From NCBI RefSeq assembly GCF_019219095.1, contig NZ_JAHUWH010000026.1, positions 1 to 55,615 on the forward strand: 55,615 bases of DNA. Direction: 5' to 3'. The stretch is from Acidovorax sp. sic0104. Lineage in GTDB: Bacteria; Pseudomonadota; Gammaproteobacteria; Burkholderiales; Burkholderiaceae_C. This document shows, in pieces, positions 18,408-27,845 of the stretch (position 1 is its first letter; each line of letters starts with the position of its first letter). Made by a program: the position numbers and the translations under genes. The notes beneath the pieces are model-generated. The model worked only from the letters and a program-made list of their open reading frames with translations, did no database searches and had not been told where the DNA came from.

Positions 18408-19275
18408 GCCACTGCACGAACGCATCCACCGCCGGGTCTTCGCGGCGGTCGGGCGCGACAAACAGGCTGTAGCCCCGCGCATCGCTGCCCTGGTGCGGGT
18501 GGGCCAGCACCAGCTCGCCAGATTGCAGTTCGCGCTCCACGAAGTAGTGCGGCACCAGGCCCACGCCCAGGTCTGCGCGCACGGCCTCGACGAGCATGGA
18601 GAACAGGTCGAAACGGTGGCCACCCAGGCTGTGCGCGGGCACGCGCGTGATGCCGGCGCGGCTGAACCAAGCGTCCCACGCGCCCAGGCGGGAGCTCAGC
18701 TGCAGCAGCGGCACGGCGCGAAAGTCGCCGCGCTCCATCGCCCGGCGGTGGCGCGACGCGGGCGCGCACACGGCCACGCAGACCTCACTCATCAGCGGCA
18801 GGGGCGCCACGCCGGGCCAGGCCGCGTCGTTGTACTGCACAGCCACGTCAAACGGGATCTCGGCCATGTAGATCTGCGTGGGGTAGACCTGCAGGTGCAC
18901 GCTGCAGCCCTTGTGCGCGGCCAGGAAGGCTGGCAGGCGCGGCAGCAGCCAGCGCTCGGCGAACACGGGCACGCAGCCCACCAGCAGGCGCGTGCCGTCG
19001 GGCCGCTGGGCCATGGCTTCGAGCGTGTGGTTCTGCAGGCGCAGCAGGTCGCCCACGATCTGCGCGTGGTAGCGGCGGCCCACGTCGGTGAGTGTGGAGC
19101 CGCGCGCGCCGCGCTGCACCAGCTGAAGGCCGAGCTGGCTCTCCAGCAGGCGCAGCTGCTGGCTCACGGCGCTGTGGGTCAGGCACAGCTCTTCGGCGGC
19201 CTTGCTCACGCCGTGGTGGCGCGCCACGGCATCGAAAACAAGCAGAGCACGGGTACTGGGGATGTGGTGGCGCAC
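18322..19275 (-). CDS. LysR-family transcriptional regulator (GcvA-like)
   Basis: A 317-residue LysR regulator. The N-terminal winged helix (residues about 6-65) includes FDAVARHHGVSKAAEELCLTHSAVSQQLRLLE, the usual LysR recognition helix, followed by a substrate-binding domain. The N-terminal pattern resembles the GcvA group. The start is a GTG (19275); no good ribosome site is visible. It is divergent from the M20 peptidase gene at 19476 across 200 bases, so that gene is a plausible target by the usual LysR arrangement. Its 3' end overlaps the MFS gene. Confidence 0.9.
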   Translation of the reverse strand: MRHHIPSTRALLVFDAVARHHGVSKAAEELCLTHSAVSQQLRLLESQLGLQLVQRGARGSTLTDVGRRYHAQIVGDLLRLQNHTLEAMAQRPDGTRLLVGCVPVFAERWLLPRLPAFLAAHKGCSVHLQVYPTQIYMAEIPFDVAVQYNDAAWPGVAPLPLMSEVCVAVCAPASRHRRAMERGDFRAVPLLQLSSRLGAWDAWFSRAGITRVPAHSLGGHRFDLFSMLVEAVRADLGVGLVPHYFVERELQSGELVLAHPHQGSDARGYSLFVAPDRREDPAVDAFVQWLTAAVQSQGGLPAQRAAAALPARPAPGP

Positions 19276-19475
19276 GGAATCAGGTGTTAGAAAAACTGTC
19301 GGCTCGGCAGATTAAAGCAGAACTCCCGCAGCCGAAACGGCCCAACAATTGCATTGCCTTCGGGGCTGAAAGCCGCGCCCGTGCTCCCTATCCGGTGGTC
19401 TTGGGCCGTGCGGCAACCGCACCCGTGTCTCTGCAGGCTTCGGCCCTTTTCGCACACCTTTCGTTTTTTCTGACC

Positions 19476-20837
19476 ATGACGCATCCTGCCCGCACACTCC
19501 GACTCACCCCTCTGGCCAGCGCCGCAGTCCTGGCGGCCGCCGCCCTGCTGGGCCATGCAGCCCATGCCCAGGGCGCCGTGGCGCCCACCCCCACCACGCT
19601 GCGTCCGGCGGTGGACAAGGCCTACACCCAGCTCATGGCCGCGCCGCAGATCGCGCGCCTGCTCGAGGCCGTCAAGGCCGACCATGACCGCGCGACCGAG
19701 GACCTCAGGATGCTCACCGAGATCGAGGCGCCTCCCTTCAAGGAGCAAAAGCGTGCCGAGGCGTTCCTTGCACGCCTGAAGGCCCTGGGCCTGGCCAGCG
19801 CCGCCATCGATGCCGAAGGCAACGTGGTGGGCATCCGCAAGGGCACGGGCAACGGCCCCAAGCTCGTGATCTCGGCCCACCTGGACACCGTGTTCCCCGC
19901 AGGCACCGACGTGAAGGTCAAGGAACGCGACGGCAGGCTGTACGCACCCGGCATCTCGGACAACACGCGCGGCCTGGCCGTGCTGCTGTCGTGGCTCAAG
20001 GTACTGAACGACCAGAAGATTTCCACCGTGGGCGACCTGGTGTTCGTCGGCAATGTGGGCGAGGAAGAGCTGGGCAACCTGCGAGGCATGAAGCATTTGT
20101 TCAAGGAGCACCTCGATATCGACGGCATGGTGGCGCTGGAGCCCGCGCCCGACGGCACGGTGCTGGTACTGGGCACTGGCAGCCACCGCCACGAGGTGAC
20201 CTTCAAGGGCCCGGGCGGCCACAGCTACGCGGCTTTCGGCCAGGTGCCCAGCGCCATCCACGGCATGGGCCGCGCGATCGCCAAGATCGCCGAGATCCGC
20301 ACGCCCACCACGCCCAAGACCACCTTCACCGTGGGCACGGTGGGCGGGGGCACGTCGGTGAACACCATCGCGCCCGATGCGCGCATGGCGGTGGACATCC
20401 GCTCCGACGAGATGGCGCCGCTGCTGGCCACCGAAAAGCAGGTGCTGTCGGCCATCGATGCCGCCGTGGCCGAAGAAAACGCGCGCTGGAGCGTGAACAC
20501 GCTCACCGCATCGACCAAGCTCATCGGCGACAGGCCCGGTGGCCGCACGGCGGCGGACTCGGTGATCGTGGAGGCTGCCGTGCGCGCCAACACCGCGTTC
20601 GGTCGCACCACGGTGCTGGGCGGTGCAAGCACCGACGCCAATGTGCCGATGTCGCTGGGCATCCCGGCCATTGTGATCGGGGGCGGCGGCAAGACCGGCG
20701 GCTTCCATGCGCTGTCGGAGTGGATCGACCTGACCGACGCCTGGAAGGGTGCGCAGACCTCGCTGGTCACGGTGCTGGGCCTGGTGGGTGTGCAAGGCGT
20801 GAGCGAACCGCTTTTGGAAAAGCGCCAGAGAAAGTAA
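19476..20837 (+). CDS. Exported M20-family metallopeptidase
   Basis: This is a zinc aminoacylase/carboxypeptidase-type hydrolase of 453 residues. A signal peptide (about 1-31: hydrophobic core ASAAVLAAAALLGHAAHA, cleavage after AHA or AQG) predicts export to the periplasm. Metal-binding motifs are ISAHLDTVF (His, Asp), GISDNTRG (bridging Asp) and NVGEEELGN (catalytic Glu). A dimerisation insert (GGHSYAAFGQ) is present, and the C-terminal GGGGKTGGFHALSEW supplies the last His ligand. The ATG at 19476 lacks a clear ribosome site but is set by the signal peptide. It is divergent from LysR. The substrate is unknown. Repeat R2 begins at its stop codon. Confidence 0.88.
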   Translation: MTHPARTLRLTPLASAAVLAAAALLGHAAHAQGAVAPTPTTLRPAVDKAYTQLMAAPQIARLLEAVKADHDRATEDLRMLTEIEAPPFKEQKRAEAFLARLKALGLASAAIDAEGNVVGIRKGTGNGPKLVISAHLDTVFPAGTDVKVKERDGRLYAPGISDNTRGLAVLLSWLKVLNDQKISTVGDLVFVGNVGEEELGNLRGMKHLFKEHLDIDGMVALEPAPDGTVLVLGTGSHRHEVTFKGPGGHSYAAFGQVPSAIHGMGRAIAKIAEIRTPTTPKTTFTVGTVGGGTSVNTIAPDARMAVDIRSDEMAPLLATEKQVLSAIDAAVAEENARWSVNTLTASTKLIGDRPGGRTAADSVIVEAAVRANTAFGRTTVLGGASTDANVPMSLGIPAIVIGGGGKTGGFHALSEWIDLTDAWKGAQTSLVTVLGLVGVQGVSEPLLEKRQRK

Positions 20838-20935
20838 CCCCCTGAGCGGCTTCGCCGCTTCCCCCAAAGGGGGACGCCGCCAGCGGGGCGGGGCGGCCCT
20901 TGCGCGGCGGCACTGGCTTGGGCCGCGCCGGTGTC
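20838..20935 (+). repeat. Dispersed repeat R2, short form (copy 2)
   Basis: It starts immediately after the TAA stop with CCCCCTGAGCGGCTTCGCCG, then CTTCCCCCAAAGGGGGACGC, and ends with CGGGGCGGCCCTTGCGCGGC. The internal long hairpin of copies 1, 3 and 5 is replaced here by CCCCC-AAA-GGGGG. Confidence 0.75.
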
Positions 20936-20987
20936 GACGGGCGTGCGCGGACAGGGGTGCCGCCGTTGTGTTGCTGAACCAACGCAA

Positions 20988-21015
20988 CCCGTTCGGGCTG
21001 AGCCTGTCGAAGCCA
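20988..21015 (+). repeat. Dispersed repeat R3 (copy 2)
   Basis: CCCGTTCGGGCTGAGCCTGT followed by CGAAGCC. This short motif recurs at 16279 and, inverted, at 22595. Confidence 0.65.
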
Positions 21016-21133
21016 GGGCGCGGCGCCGCCAGCCATGCAGGGCGAGGGAGCGCTGAATTCACCTTTGTTGACACAGGGCGCCCGCTCAACTGCGTAACAT
21101 CTGTCTTTTGTTTTTCTTGCGCAGGAGATCGCC

Positions 21134-21616
21134 ATGGGCTTGCTCGATTCCGTCTTGGGTGCCGTCATCAACAACGCGTCGCAGGGCGGCGCACAGGGCC
21201 ACGGGGGCGAAGGCGCGGCCGGTGGGCTGGGCGGGCTGATCAGCCTGGCCGCGCAGAACCCGCAGCTGGTGCAGGCCGTGATGTCCCTGATCAGCAACGA
21301 CGGGCCCGTGGGTGGGCTGCCGGGCCTGATGGCCAGGTTTCAGCAGGCGGGCCTGGGCAACGTGATCGCCTCGTGGCTCAGTGCCGGACCCAACCAGGCT
21401 ATATCGGGTGAGCAGCTGTCCCAGGTGCTGGGCAGCGGGCCGCTGTCGCAGATCGCGGCTCAGCTGGGCGTGGGCTCGGGCGCTGCCGCCGGCCAGCTGG
21501 CCCAGGTGCTGCCGGGGCTGGTGGACCAGCTCAGCCCCCAGGGCCATGCACCGCAGGGCGGGTTCGGCAATGCCAACGACCTGTTCGGCATGCTGGGCGG
21601 TTTGCTTCAAAAATAA
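21134..21616 (+). CDS. YidB-like (DUF937) small protein
   Basis: A 160-residue protein beginning MGLLDSVLGAVINNAS, the typical YidB/DUF937 N-terminus. It has a Gly-rich stretch (18-36), then VIASWLSAGPNQAISGEQLSQVLG, the conserved DUF937 core, and a C-terminal LFGMLGGLLQK. The biochemical role of the family is not known. The ATG at 21134 has AGGAG six bases upstream. Repeat R1 starts in its last codons, and the convergent hydrolase gene ends at the other side of that repeat. Confidence 0.88.
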   Translation: MGLLDSVLGAVINNASQGGAQGHGGEGAAGGLGGLISLAAQNPQLVQAVMSLISNDGPVGGLPGLMARFQQAGLGNVIASWLSAGPNQAISGEQLSQVLGSGPLSQIAAQLGVGSGAAAGQLAQVLPGLVDQLSPQGHAPQGGFGNANDLFGMLGGLLQK

Positions 21617-21658
21617 TAGCTGCCAGCGCTTTCCAGCAGGGCGCTAGAGGCCATTTTT
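21609..21658 (-). repeat. Dispersed repeat R1 (copy 4)
   Basis: On the minus strand it reads AAAAATGGCCTCTAGCGCCC...GAAAGCGCTGGCAGCTATTA, close to the family consensus. It fills the whole gap between two convergent genes. Confidence 0.75.
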
Positions 21659-21659
21659 C

Positions 21660-22529
21660 TCAGATTTTCTTTGGCGGATGGCCTTGCACCAGCCACTGCT
21701 GCAGGCGCTCCAACACGGGCTCGGCCAGTTCCGGGCTCTCGTTGAACAGCTCGTGGTAGAGCGGCTCGAAGCAGTGCGGCTGCACCACGGCCTTGGGTGC
21801 GGCGGCGGCGAATGCACGGCTGCCGGCGGGGTTGACCAGCCTGTCGCTGCCTGCCCATATCAGCAGCGTGGGCACGCTCCACTGAGCGGCGCGGGCCACG
21901 GTGGCCGCGCCGCCTTCGGCAATGAAGCGCGCCAGGCGCGCGCTGATGCGGTCGTGGCACAGCGGGTCGGCCAGGTACGCCGCCACCACGGCGGGGTCGT
22001 GCGAGAGGTACTGCGCATCGAGCCCGTTGCCCACGCGCAGGTTGGGTGCGATGCGCGGCAGCGTGGCAAGCAGCAGTTTTTGCACCGCGTTCAGGCCCGC
22101 ATCCAGCGCCGGTGACGACAGCACCAGCGCATCCACCGGCCGCACGTTCAGAGACACGAAACGCGCCGCGACCAGGCCGCCCATGCTGTGGCCCAGCAGC
22201 ACCAGCGGCTGGCCGGCAGGCATGCGGGCGCGGGTGGCGTCCACCATGTCGGCCAGGTCATCGAGCAGGCGCGTGTCGCTGGTCAGCCCGCCGCGCGGCC
22301 CGCCCGATTCGCCATGGCCGTACTGGTCGTAGCCGCGCACCGCAAATCCCCAGGCGTTGAGCCGTCGCGCCACATGGTCGTAGCGCCCCACATGCTCGCC
22401 CAGGCCGTGCACCAGCAGCACGGTGCCGCGGCAGGGCTCGCCCGGCTCCAGCGGCCAGTCCTGGATGGCCAGGTTCTCGCCATCGGCGGCGGTGAAGGTG
22501 CACAGGGTCGAGGCGGCGAGTTCGGACAT
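21660..22529 (-). CDS. Alpha/beta hydrolase, monoacylglycerol lipase-like
   Basis: A 289-residue serine hydrolase of the monoglyceride lipase / lysophospholipase type. It has the oxyanion-hole segment LLVHGLGEHVGRYDHVARRL, the nucleophile elbow GHSMGG, the acid residue in IWAGSDRLVNP and the His in EPLYHELFNE, so the triad is complete. No signal peptide is seen, so it is probably cytoplasmic. The start at 22529 (MSELAASTL) is preferred over a GTG ten codons earlier. Lipid ester hydrolysis is inferred from the family. Confidence 0.88.
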   Translation of the reverse strand: MSELAASTLCTFTAADGENLAIQDWPLEPGEPCRGTVLLVHGLGEHVGRYDHVARRLNAWGFAVRGYDQYGHGESGGPRGGLTSDTRLLDDLADMVDATRARMPAGQPLVLLGHSMGGLVAARFVSLNVRPVDALVLSSPALDAGLNAVQKLLLATLPRIAPNLRVGNGLDAQYLSHDPAVVAAYLADPLCHDRISARLARFIAEGGAATVARAAQWSVPTLLIWAGSDRLVNPAGSRAFAAAAPKAVVQPHCFEPLYHELFNESPELAEPVLERLQQWLVQGHPPKKI

Positions 22530-22594
22530 TCGGGAGCTGAGAAGATGAAGGCAAGGCACGGGGATGGGTGCAGCCGGGGTCCAAGCCTGTGCGG

Positions 22595-22621
22595 CGCTTC
22601 GACAGGCCCGGCGTGAACGGG
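22595..22621 (-). repeat. Dispersed repeat R3 (copy 3)
   Basis: CGCTTCGACAGGCCCGGCGT, followed by GAACGGG, is the reverse complement of the R3 motif with two substitutions. Confidence 0.55.
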
Positions 22622-22645
22622 TGGGTGTTCTCGATTCGCGTGGTA

Positions 22646-24118
<1,473 letters not shown>

Positions 24119-24270
24119 GGGGCGGCTCTCCTCGGCAAATGGGATGTCGGTCTCGTGGACCCAAACCCCCATTCCAACACAACCCCCTCACGGGCGCCAT
24201 CCTGAAAATGCATGCCCCTGAAGTGCCCCGGCAGGCGGCGGGGCGCCGCACCGGCGATGGGCTGCCAGCG

Positions 24271-25512
24271 TCAGTACCGGGAGGCCGGATGGGTGTCGGG
24301 GTTGCTGCGCGGCCCCTGGTCTGCCGGGCGGCGCAGCGTGGTGGCCACCTCCACGCGGTTGCGCCCCTTTTCCTTGGCCTGGTAGAGCGCACGGTCGGCC
24401 GCCGCAATCAGCATGTCCCAGCTGTCGCCCGGCTCCAGCCGGCCGCCGAACACGCCGATGCTGACCGTGACCGCGATGTTCACACCTTCGCTGGCCTGCG
24501 TGCCGTCGGCCGAGCGGATGCGGCAGCGCGAGTCCGCCACCTCGCGGCACAGTTCGCGCGCCAGCTGTTCGGCGCCCAGCAGGGTGGTGTCGGGCAGCAA
24601 CACCATGAACTCTTCGCCACCGTAGCGGCCCACCAGGTCCTGCGCCCGCACGCGGGCGCGCAGCACGTTGACGACGTTGCACAGCACCTGGTCGCCGGCG
24701 GGGTGGCCATGGCGGTCGTTCACGCGCTTGAAGTGGTCGATGTCCACCATCATCAGCGCTATGGGCTCTCGCGTGCGCACGGCGCGCGAGACGTCGCGGT
24801 CCAGCGCGGCGATCAGCGAGCGGCGGTTGGCCACCCCGGTGAGCGGGTCGACCGCGGCCATGATGCGGTTGTTCTCGTCGGCGCGGTCGCGCGCCATGAA
24901 CACGAAACCCATGGAGCTGATCAGCACCACCGCGAAGGTGCCCATGAAGGTAAGCGTCTGCAGCACGCTGCCCTGCAGGATGCTGGTCGCCACGGCGCTG
25001 CCGCTGAGCGCCAGCAGGGCCCGCCCGCCGAGCACCGCTGCCTCCAGCCCCAGACCGGCCACCAGCAGCCACTGCCCGCGCCCCACGGTGGCGTGGCGGC
25101 GCTCAAGCGCCGCCGCCAGTGTCCACACAGCCTGCAGGCCGATCAACAGACTCACGAAGCTCACGCGCGCCGCGAAGTTGTCCACGAAGAACAGCACCAC
25201 CACGGCAACCACCAACGGTGGCGCCAGCAGAAGCACCCAGCGCACCGCACGGCCCTGGAACTGGTAGATCGCCGCGATCATCCCGACGAACACGCAGGAC
25301 AGCAGCACGTTGCCCACCACCACCGACAGGAGGTCGGGCGCCAGGCCGCGCAGCGCGATGAGGGTGTGCCCGATGGCATTGACCAGCAGAGCAGCCGCCC
25401 AGCGCGCCAGGCCGTCGCGCCGCCGCCCCCAGCCCACCACGGCCATGGAGGCCGCCATCATCAGCGAGCTGACGATGATCATTGCCAGCATGGTGGGAAC
25501 GTGGGCGGCCAT
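24271..25512 (-). CDS. Membrane-bound diguanylate cyclase (GGDEF)
   Basis: A 413-residue protein predicted to synthesise c-di-GMP. Six or so hydrophobic helices fill residues 5-205. The GGDEF domain opens AVDPLTGVANRRSL and has MVDIDHFKRVND, the active site GGEEF (298-302), and an RxxD inhibitory site (RAQD) five residues before it, so product inhibition is expected. Overall architecture equals that of the cyclase at 12715, but the membrane parts differ. The ATG at 25512 is the first in frame. It stands alone between the M20 gene and the hyi-like gene, all leftward. Confidence 0.9.
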   Translation of the reverse strand: MAAHVPTMLAMIIVSSLMMAASMAVVGWGRRRDGLARWAAALLVNAIGHTLIALRGLAPDLLSVVVGNVLLSCVFVGMIAAIYQFQGRAVRWVLLLAPPLVVAVVVLFFVDNFAARVSFVSLLIGLQAVWTLAAALERRHATVGRGQWLLVAGLGLEAAVLGGRALLALSGSAVATSILQGSVLQTLTFMGTFAVVLISSMGFVFMARDRADENNRIMAAVDPLTGVANRRSLIAALDRDVSRAVRTREPIALMMVDIDHFKRVNDRHGHPAGDQVLCNVVNVLRARVRAQDLVGRYGGEEFMVLLPDTTLLGAEQLARELCREVADSRCRIRSADGTQASEGVNIAVTVSIGVFGGRLEPGDSWDMLIAAADRALYQAKEKGRNRVEVATTLRRPADQGPRSNPDTHPASRY

Positions 25513-25639
25513 GAGTGCTGGAGCGGTATGTGGGAAAGCGATGACCAGCCCAGCATAAACGAAGGTTCACAGCTCTGGAAACGGCAAATGTGCGGGGACA
25601 CGCAGTGTGCGGGACTGCCAGCCCCGCCAACGGGCGCCG

Positions 25640-26473
25640 CTACCGGGGTGCCTGTGCGGCGCGCTCCAGCGCGCGATCGCGCCAGCCCAGGCCCTGCGTG
25701 GTGCCGGCTGCAGGCCGGTACTCGCAGCCCACCCAGCCGCCGTAGCCCAGGGCATCGAGGGTGTCGAACAGGTACGGGTAGTTCAGTTCACCCGTGTCCG
25801 GCTCATGCCGGCCCGGAACGCCAGCCACCTGGACATGTGCCACGCGGCCGGTGGGCAGGTAGCGTTGCAGCTTGGTGGCGACATCGCCTTCGACGATCTG
25901 GCAGTGGTAGAGGTCCATCTGCACCTTGAGGTTGCCGGCCTGCACGGCGTCGAGCAGTTCGTGCGCGTGGTCCTGCCGGTTCAGGAAGTAGCGCGGCACG
26001 TCGCGCAGGTTGATGGGCTCGATGAGGATCTCGCGGCCCGCGCGGGCGGCCTCGTCGGCGGCCCAGCGCAGGTTGCCCGCGCACAGGGCCTTGAGCGACT
26101 CGCGCTCCACACCCGGCGGCACGATGCCCGAGAGCACGTGGATGCGCGGGCAGCCCAGCGCATCGGCGTAGCGCAGGGCCTCCTGCACCCCGGCGCGGAA
26201 CTCCGCCTCGCGCCCGGGCAGTGCCGCCGTGCCGCGCGCGCCCTGGTCCCAGGCTGCGGCCATGGCCGCAGGGTCGGCACCGCCGGCCGGGGCGTTGAAC
26301 AGCACCAGCTGCAGGGCGTTGTCCTGCAGCCGCGCCGCGATGTCGGCCGGGGCCCACGCATACGGGAACTGGAACTCCACGGCCCGGAAGCCGTCACGCG
26401 CCGCGGCGGCAAAGCGGTCCAGGAAAGGCAGCTCGGTGTACATCAGCGTCAGGTTGGCGGCAAACTGGGGCAT
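25640..26473 (-). CDS. Hydroxypyruvate isomerase-like TIM-barrel protein (Hyi/OtnI family)
   Basis: A 277-residue xylose-isomerase-like TIM barrel. [21 protein letters not shown] is the usual N-terminus of the hydroxypyruvate isomerase / 2-oxo-tetronate isomerase group. [13 protein letters not shown] contains the active-site Glu, and [15 protein letters not shown] and [20 protein letters not shown] carry metal and substrate residues. No gene for glyoxylate carboligase or tartronate-semialdehyde reductase is adjacent, so hydroxypyruvate versus oxo-tetronate specificity is open. The start at 26473 is set by the conserved N-terminus. It is divergent from the MerR gene, with repeat R1 between them. 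Confidence 0.85.
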   Translation of the reverse strand: MPQFAANLTLMYTELPFLDRFAAAARDGFRAVEFQFPYAWAPADIAARLQDNALQLVLFNAPAGGADPAAMAAAWDQGARGTAALPGREAEFRAGVQEALRYADALGCPRIHVLSGIVPPGVERESLKALCAGNLRWAADEAARAGREILIEPINLRDVPRYFLNRQDHAHELLDAVQAGNLKVQMDLYHCQIVEGDVATKLQRYLPTGRVAHVQVAGVPGRHEPDTGELNYPYLFDTLDALGYGGWVGCEYRPAAGTTQGLGWRDRALERAAQAPR

Positions 26474-26554
26474 GGCGGCGGGGGCAGTGGCGTTCAGGAC
26501 CCGGCAGCTTATCGTGCAGCGCTCGGGCTGCTGCGCGTCCCCAGGCGTATACAA

Positions 26555-26611
26555 GCAAAATTAGCCTCTATCGGCCTATGGACGAGCGCCAGCAGCTCAC
26601 AAATTTATAGC
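26555..26611 (+). repeat. Dispersed repeat R1 (copy 5, diverged)
   Basis: GCAAAATTAGCCTCTATCGG leads to GAGCGCCAGCAGCTCACAAA. The ends fit R1; the centre is diverged. It lies in the divergent spacer before the MerR gene. Confidence 0.5.
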
Positions 26612-26644
26612 ATTACCATTTCCAGTCACCGTGAAGGACCCTTG

Positions 26645-27103
26645 ATGCGCATCGGAGAACTTGCCCAACGCACCGGCACCACGCCCAAGGCCGTCCGCCT
26701 GTACGAGGCGCGCGGCCTGATGGGCGCCGTGGCCCGCGCAGGCAGCTACCGCGACTATGGCGAGGCCGATGTGGCGCGGGTGCTGCTGATCCGGCGCGCG
26801 CAGGCGCTGGGGTTCCGGCTGGCGCAACTGGGCAGCCTGCCCGCGCTCGACTCCGCCACGGGCTGGGATGCCGTGGGCGCGCTCATTGCCGACCGCCGCG
26901 CGGCCGTGGCCGCAGAGCGCGCGCGCCTGAAGACGCTGGACAACGAGCTGGCGCAGCTGGAGTCGGAGCTGCTGCACTGCGACGCCCAGGCCTTGCCCGC
27001 GAGCGCTGCCGCCTGCGCGGCCGAACCCGTCTCGCCACCGTCCAGGCGCACCGCCAGGCCTGCACCCACCACACCGCCGCGCGGCTTTGTCGCCCGGGTT
27101 TGA
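26645..27103 (+). CDS. MerR-family transcriptional regulator
   Basis: A 152-residue MerR protein. The N-terminal winged helix (MRIGELAQRTGTTPKAVRLYEARGL, 1-25) is followed by the SYRDYGEADVARVLLIRRAQALGF region and a long dimerisation helix (about 85-110). C112 and C124 stand at the end of this helix, where metal- or redox-sensing MerR proteins place their ligands, though the spacing is not that of CueR. The ATG at 26645 has AAGGA six bases upstream. A textbook MerR promoter/operator lies between this gene and the quinone oxidoreductase downstream, its likely target. Confidence 0.9.
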   Translation: MRIGELAQRTGTTPKAVRLYEARGLMGAVARAGSYRDYGEADVARVLLIRRAQALGFRLAQLGSLPALDSATGWDAVGALIADRRAAVAAERARLKTLDNELAQLESELLHCDAQALPASAAACAAEPVSPPSRRTARPAPTTPPRGFVARV

Positions 27104-27112
27104 TCCTGCTGC

Positions 27113-27143
27113 TTGACTCTGCCCCGTGGGGCAGGGTGACCAT
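27113..27143 (+). promoter_or_regulatory. MerR-type promoter with operator dyad
   Basis: TTGACT (-35, 27113-27118) is followed by a 19-base spacer and GACCAT (-10, 27138-27143). The spacer holds the perfect dyad CTGCCCC-GT-GGGGCAG. The over-long 19-base spacer with a central dyad is the hallmark of MerR-activated promoters. Expected transcription starts near 27150, in time for the GTG at 27186. Confidence 0.75.
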
Positions 27144-27185
27144 GCCTGCATCAACAACGACGCCTTGCAGGCGAATGGAGGTTTT

Positions 27186-27845
27186 GTGGCAAAGCTGCAG
27201 CGGATTCTGGTCATCCTGGGCCACCCGGACGCCGAGAGCCTGTGCGCCGGCATGGCGCACGCATATGCCGATGGCGCGCGCCATGCGGGCGCCGAGGTGC
27301 GGTTTCTCGACGTAGGACAGCTCGCGTTCGACCCGCTGTTCCAGGGCTACGGCGCGGCCCAGCCGCTGGAGCCCGACCTGGCGGCCGCACAGGCGGACAT
27401 CGCCTGGGCAGGCCATCTTGTGTGGGTCTACCCGATCTGGTTGGGCGCGATGCCCGCACTGCTCAAGGGCTTCATCGACCGCGCGTTTGTGCCGGGCTAT
27501 GCGTTCAAGTACCGCACGGGGTCGTCGCTGTGGGACAAGCTGCTGAGCGGCCGTTCGGCCGAGCTGCTCGTGACCATGGACTCGCCACCCTGGTACTTCC
27601 GCTTTGTCACGCGCATGCCGGGGCACCACCAGATGAAGAAGGCCATCCTGGAGTTCTGCGGCATCCGGCCGGTGCGCGTGCACAGCTTCGGCCCGGTGCG
27701 CGGCGCCAGCCGGGAGCGCCTGGCGCAGTGGGTGGAAGCAGCGCGCCAGCTGGGGGCGCGGCAGGCGCGCCGCGCGGCGCAGCCCGGCCACGGCGTGGCG
27801 CCAGGCGTGCCGTCTGCGGCTACCGCTTCGTCGGCGAAGCGGTAA
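27186..27845 (+). CDS. NAD(P)H:quinone oxidoreductase, flavodoxin-like fold
   Basis: A 219-residue flavin-dependent reductase of the NQO1/MdaB/YwrO group, likely to detoxify quinones or electrophiles. It shows RILVILGHPDAES (phosphate-binding loop of the flavodoxin-like fold), WVYPIWLGAMPALLKGFIDRAFVPGYAF (the NQO family signature) and LEFCGIRPVRVHSFGPV. The start is the GTG at 27186, preceded by GGAGG; earlier in-frame codons fall inside the MerR promoter. It lies 82 bases after the MerR regulator and is probably controlled by it. Its last codons overlap the convergent GlpQ-like gene. Confidence 0.88.
   Translation: MAKLQRILVILGHPDAESLCAGMAHAYADGARHAGAEVRFLDVGQLAFDPLFQGYGAAQPLEPDLAAAQADIAWAGHLVWVYPIWLGAMPALLKGFIDRAFVPGYAFKYRTGSSLWDKLLSGRSAELLVTMDSPPWYFRFVTRMPGHHQMKKAILEFCGIRPVRVHSFGPVRGASRERLAQWVEAARQLGARQARRAAQPGHGVAPGVPSAATASSAKR

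Noticed and set aside
20988..21015. R3 as a transcription terminator
   Set aside because: No T tract, and copies occur in both orientations relative to genes.
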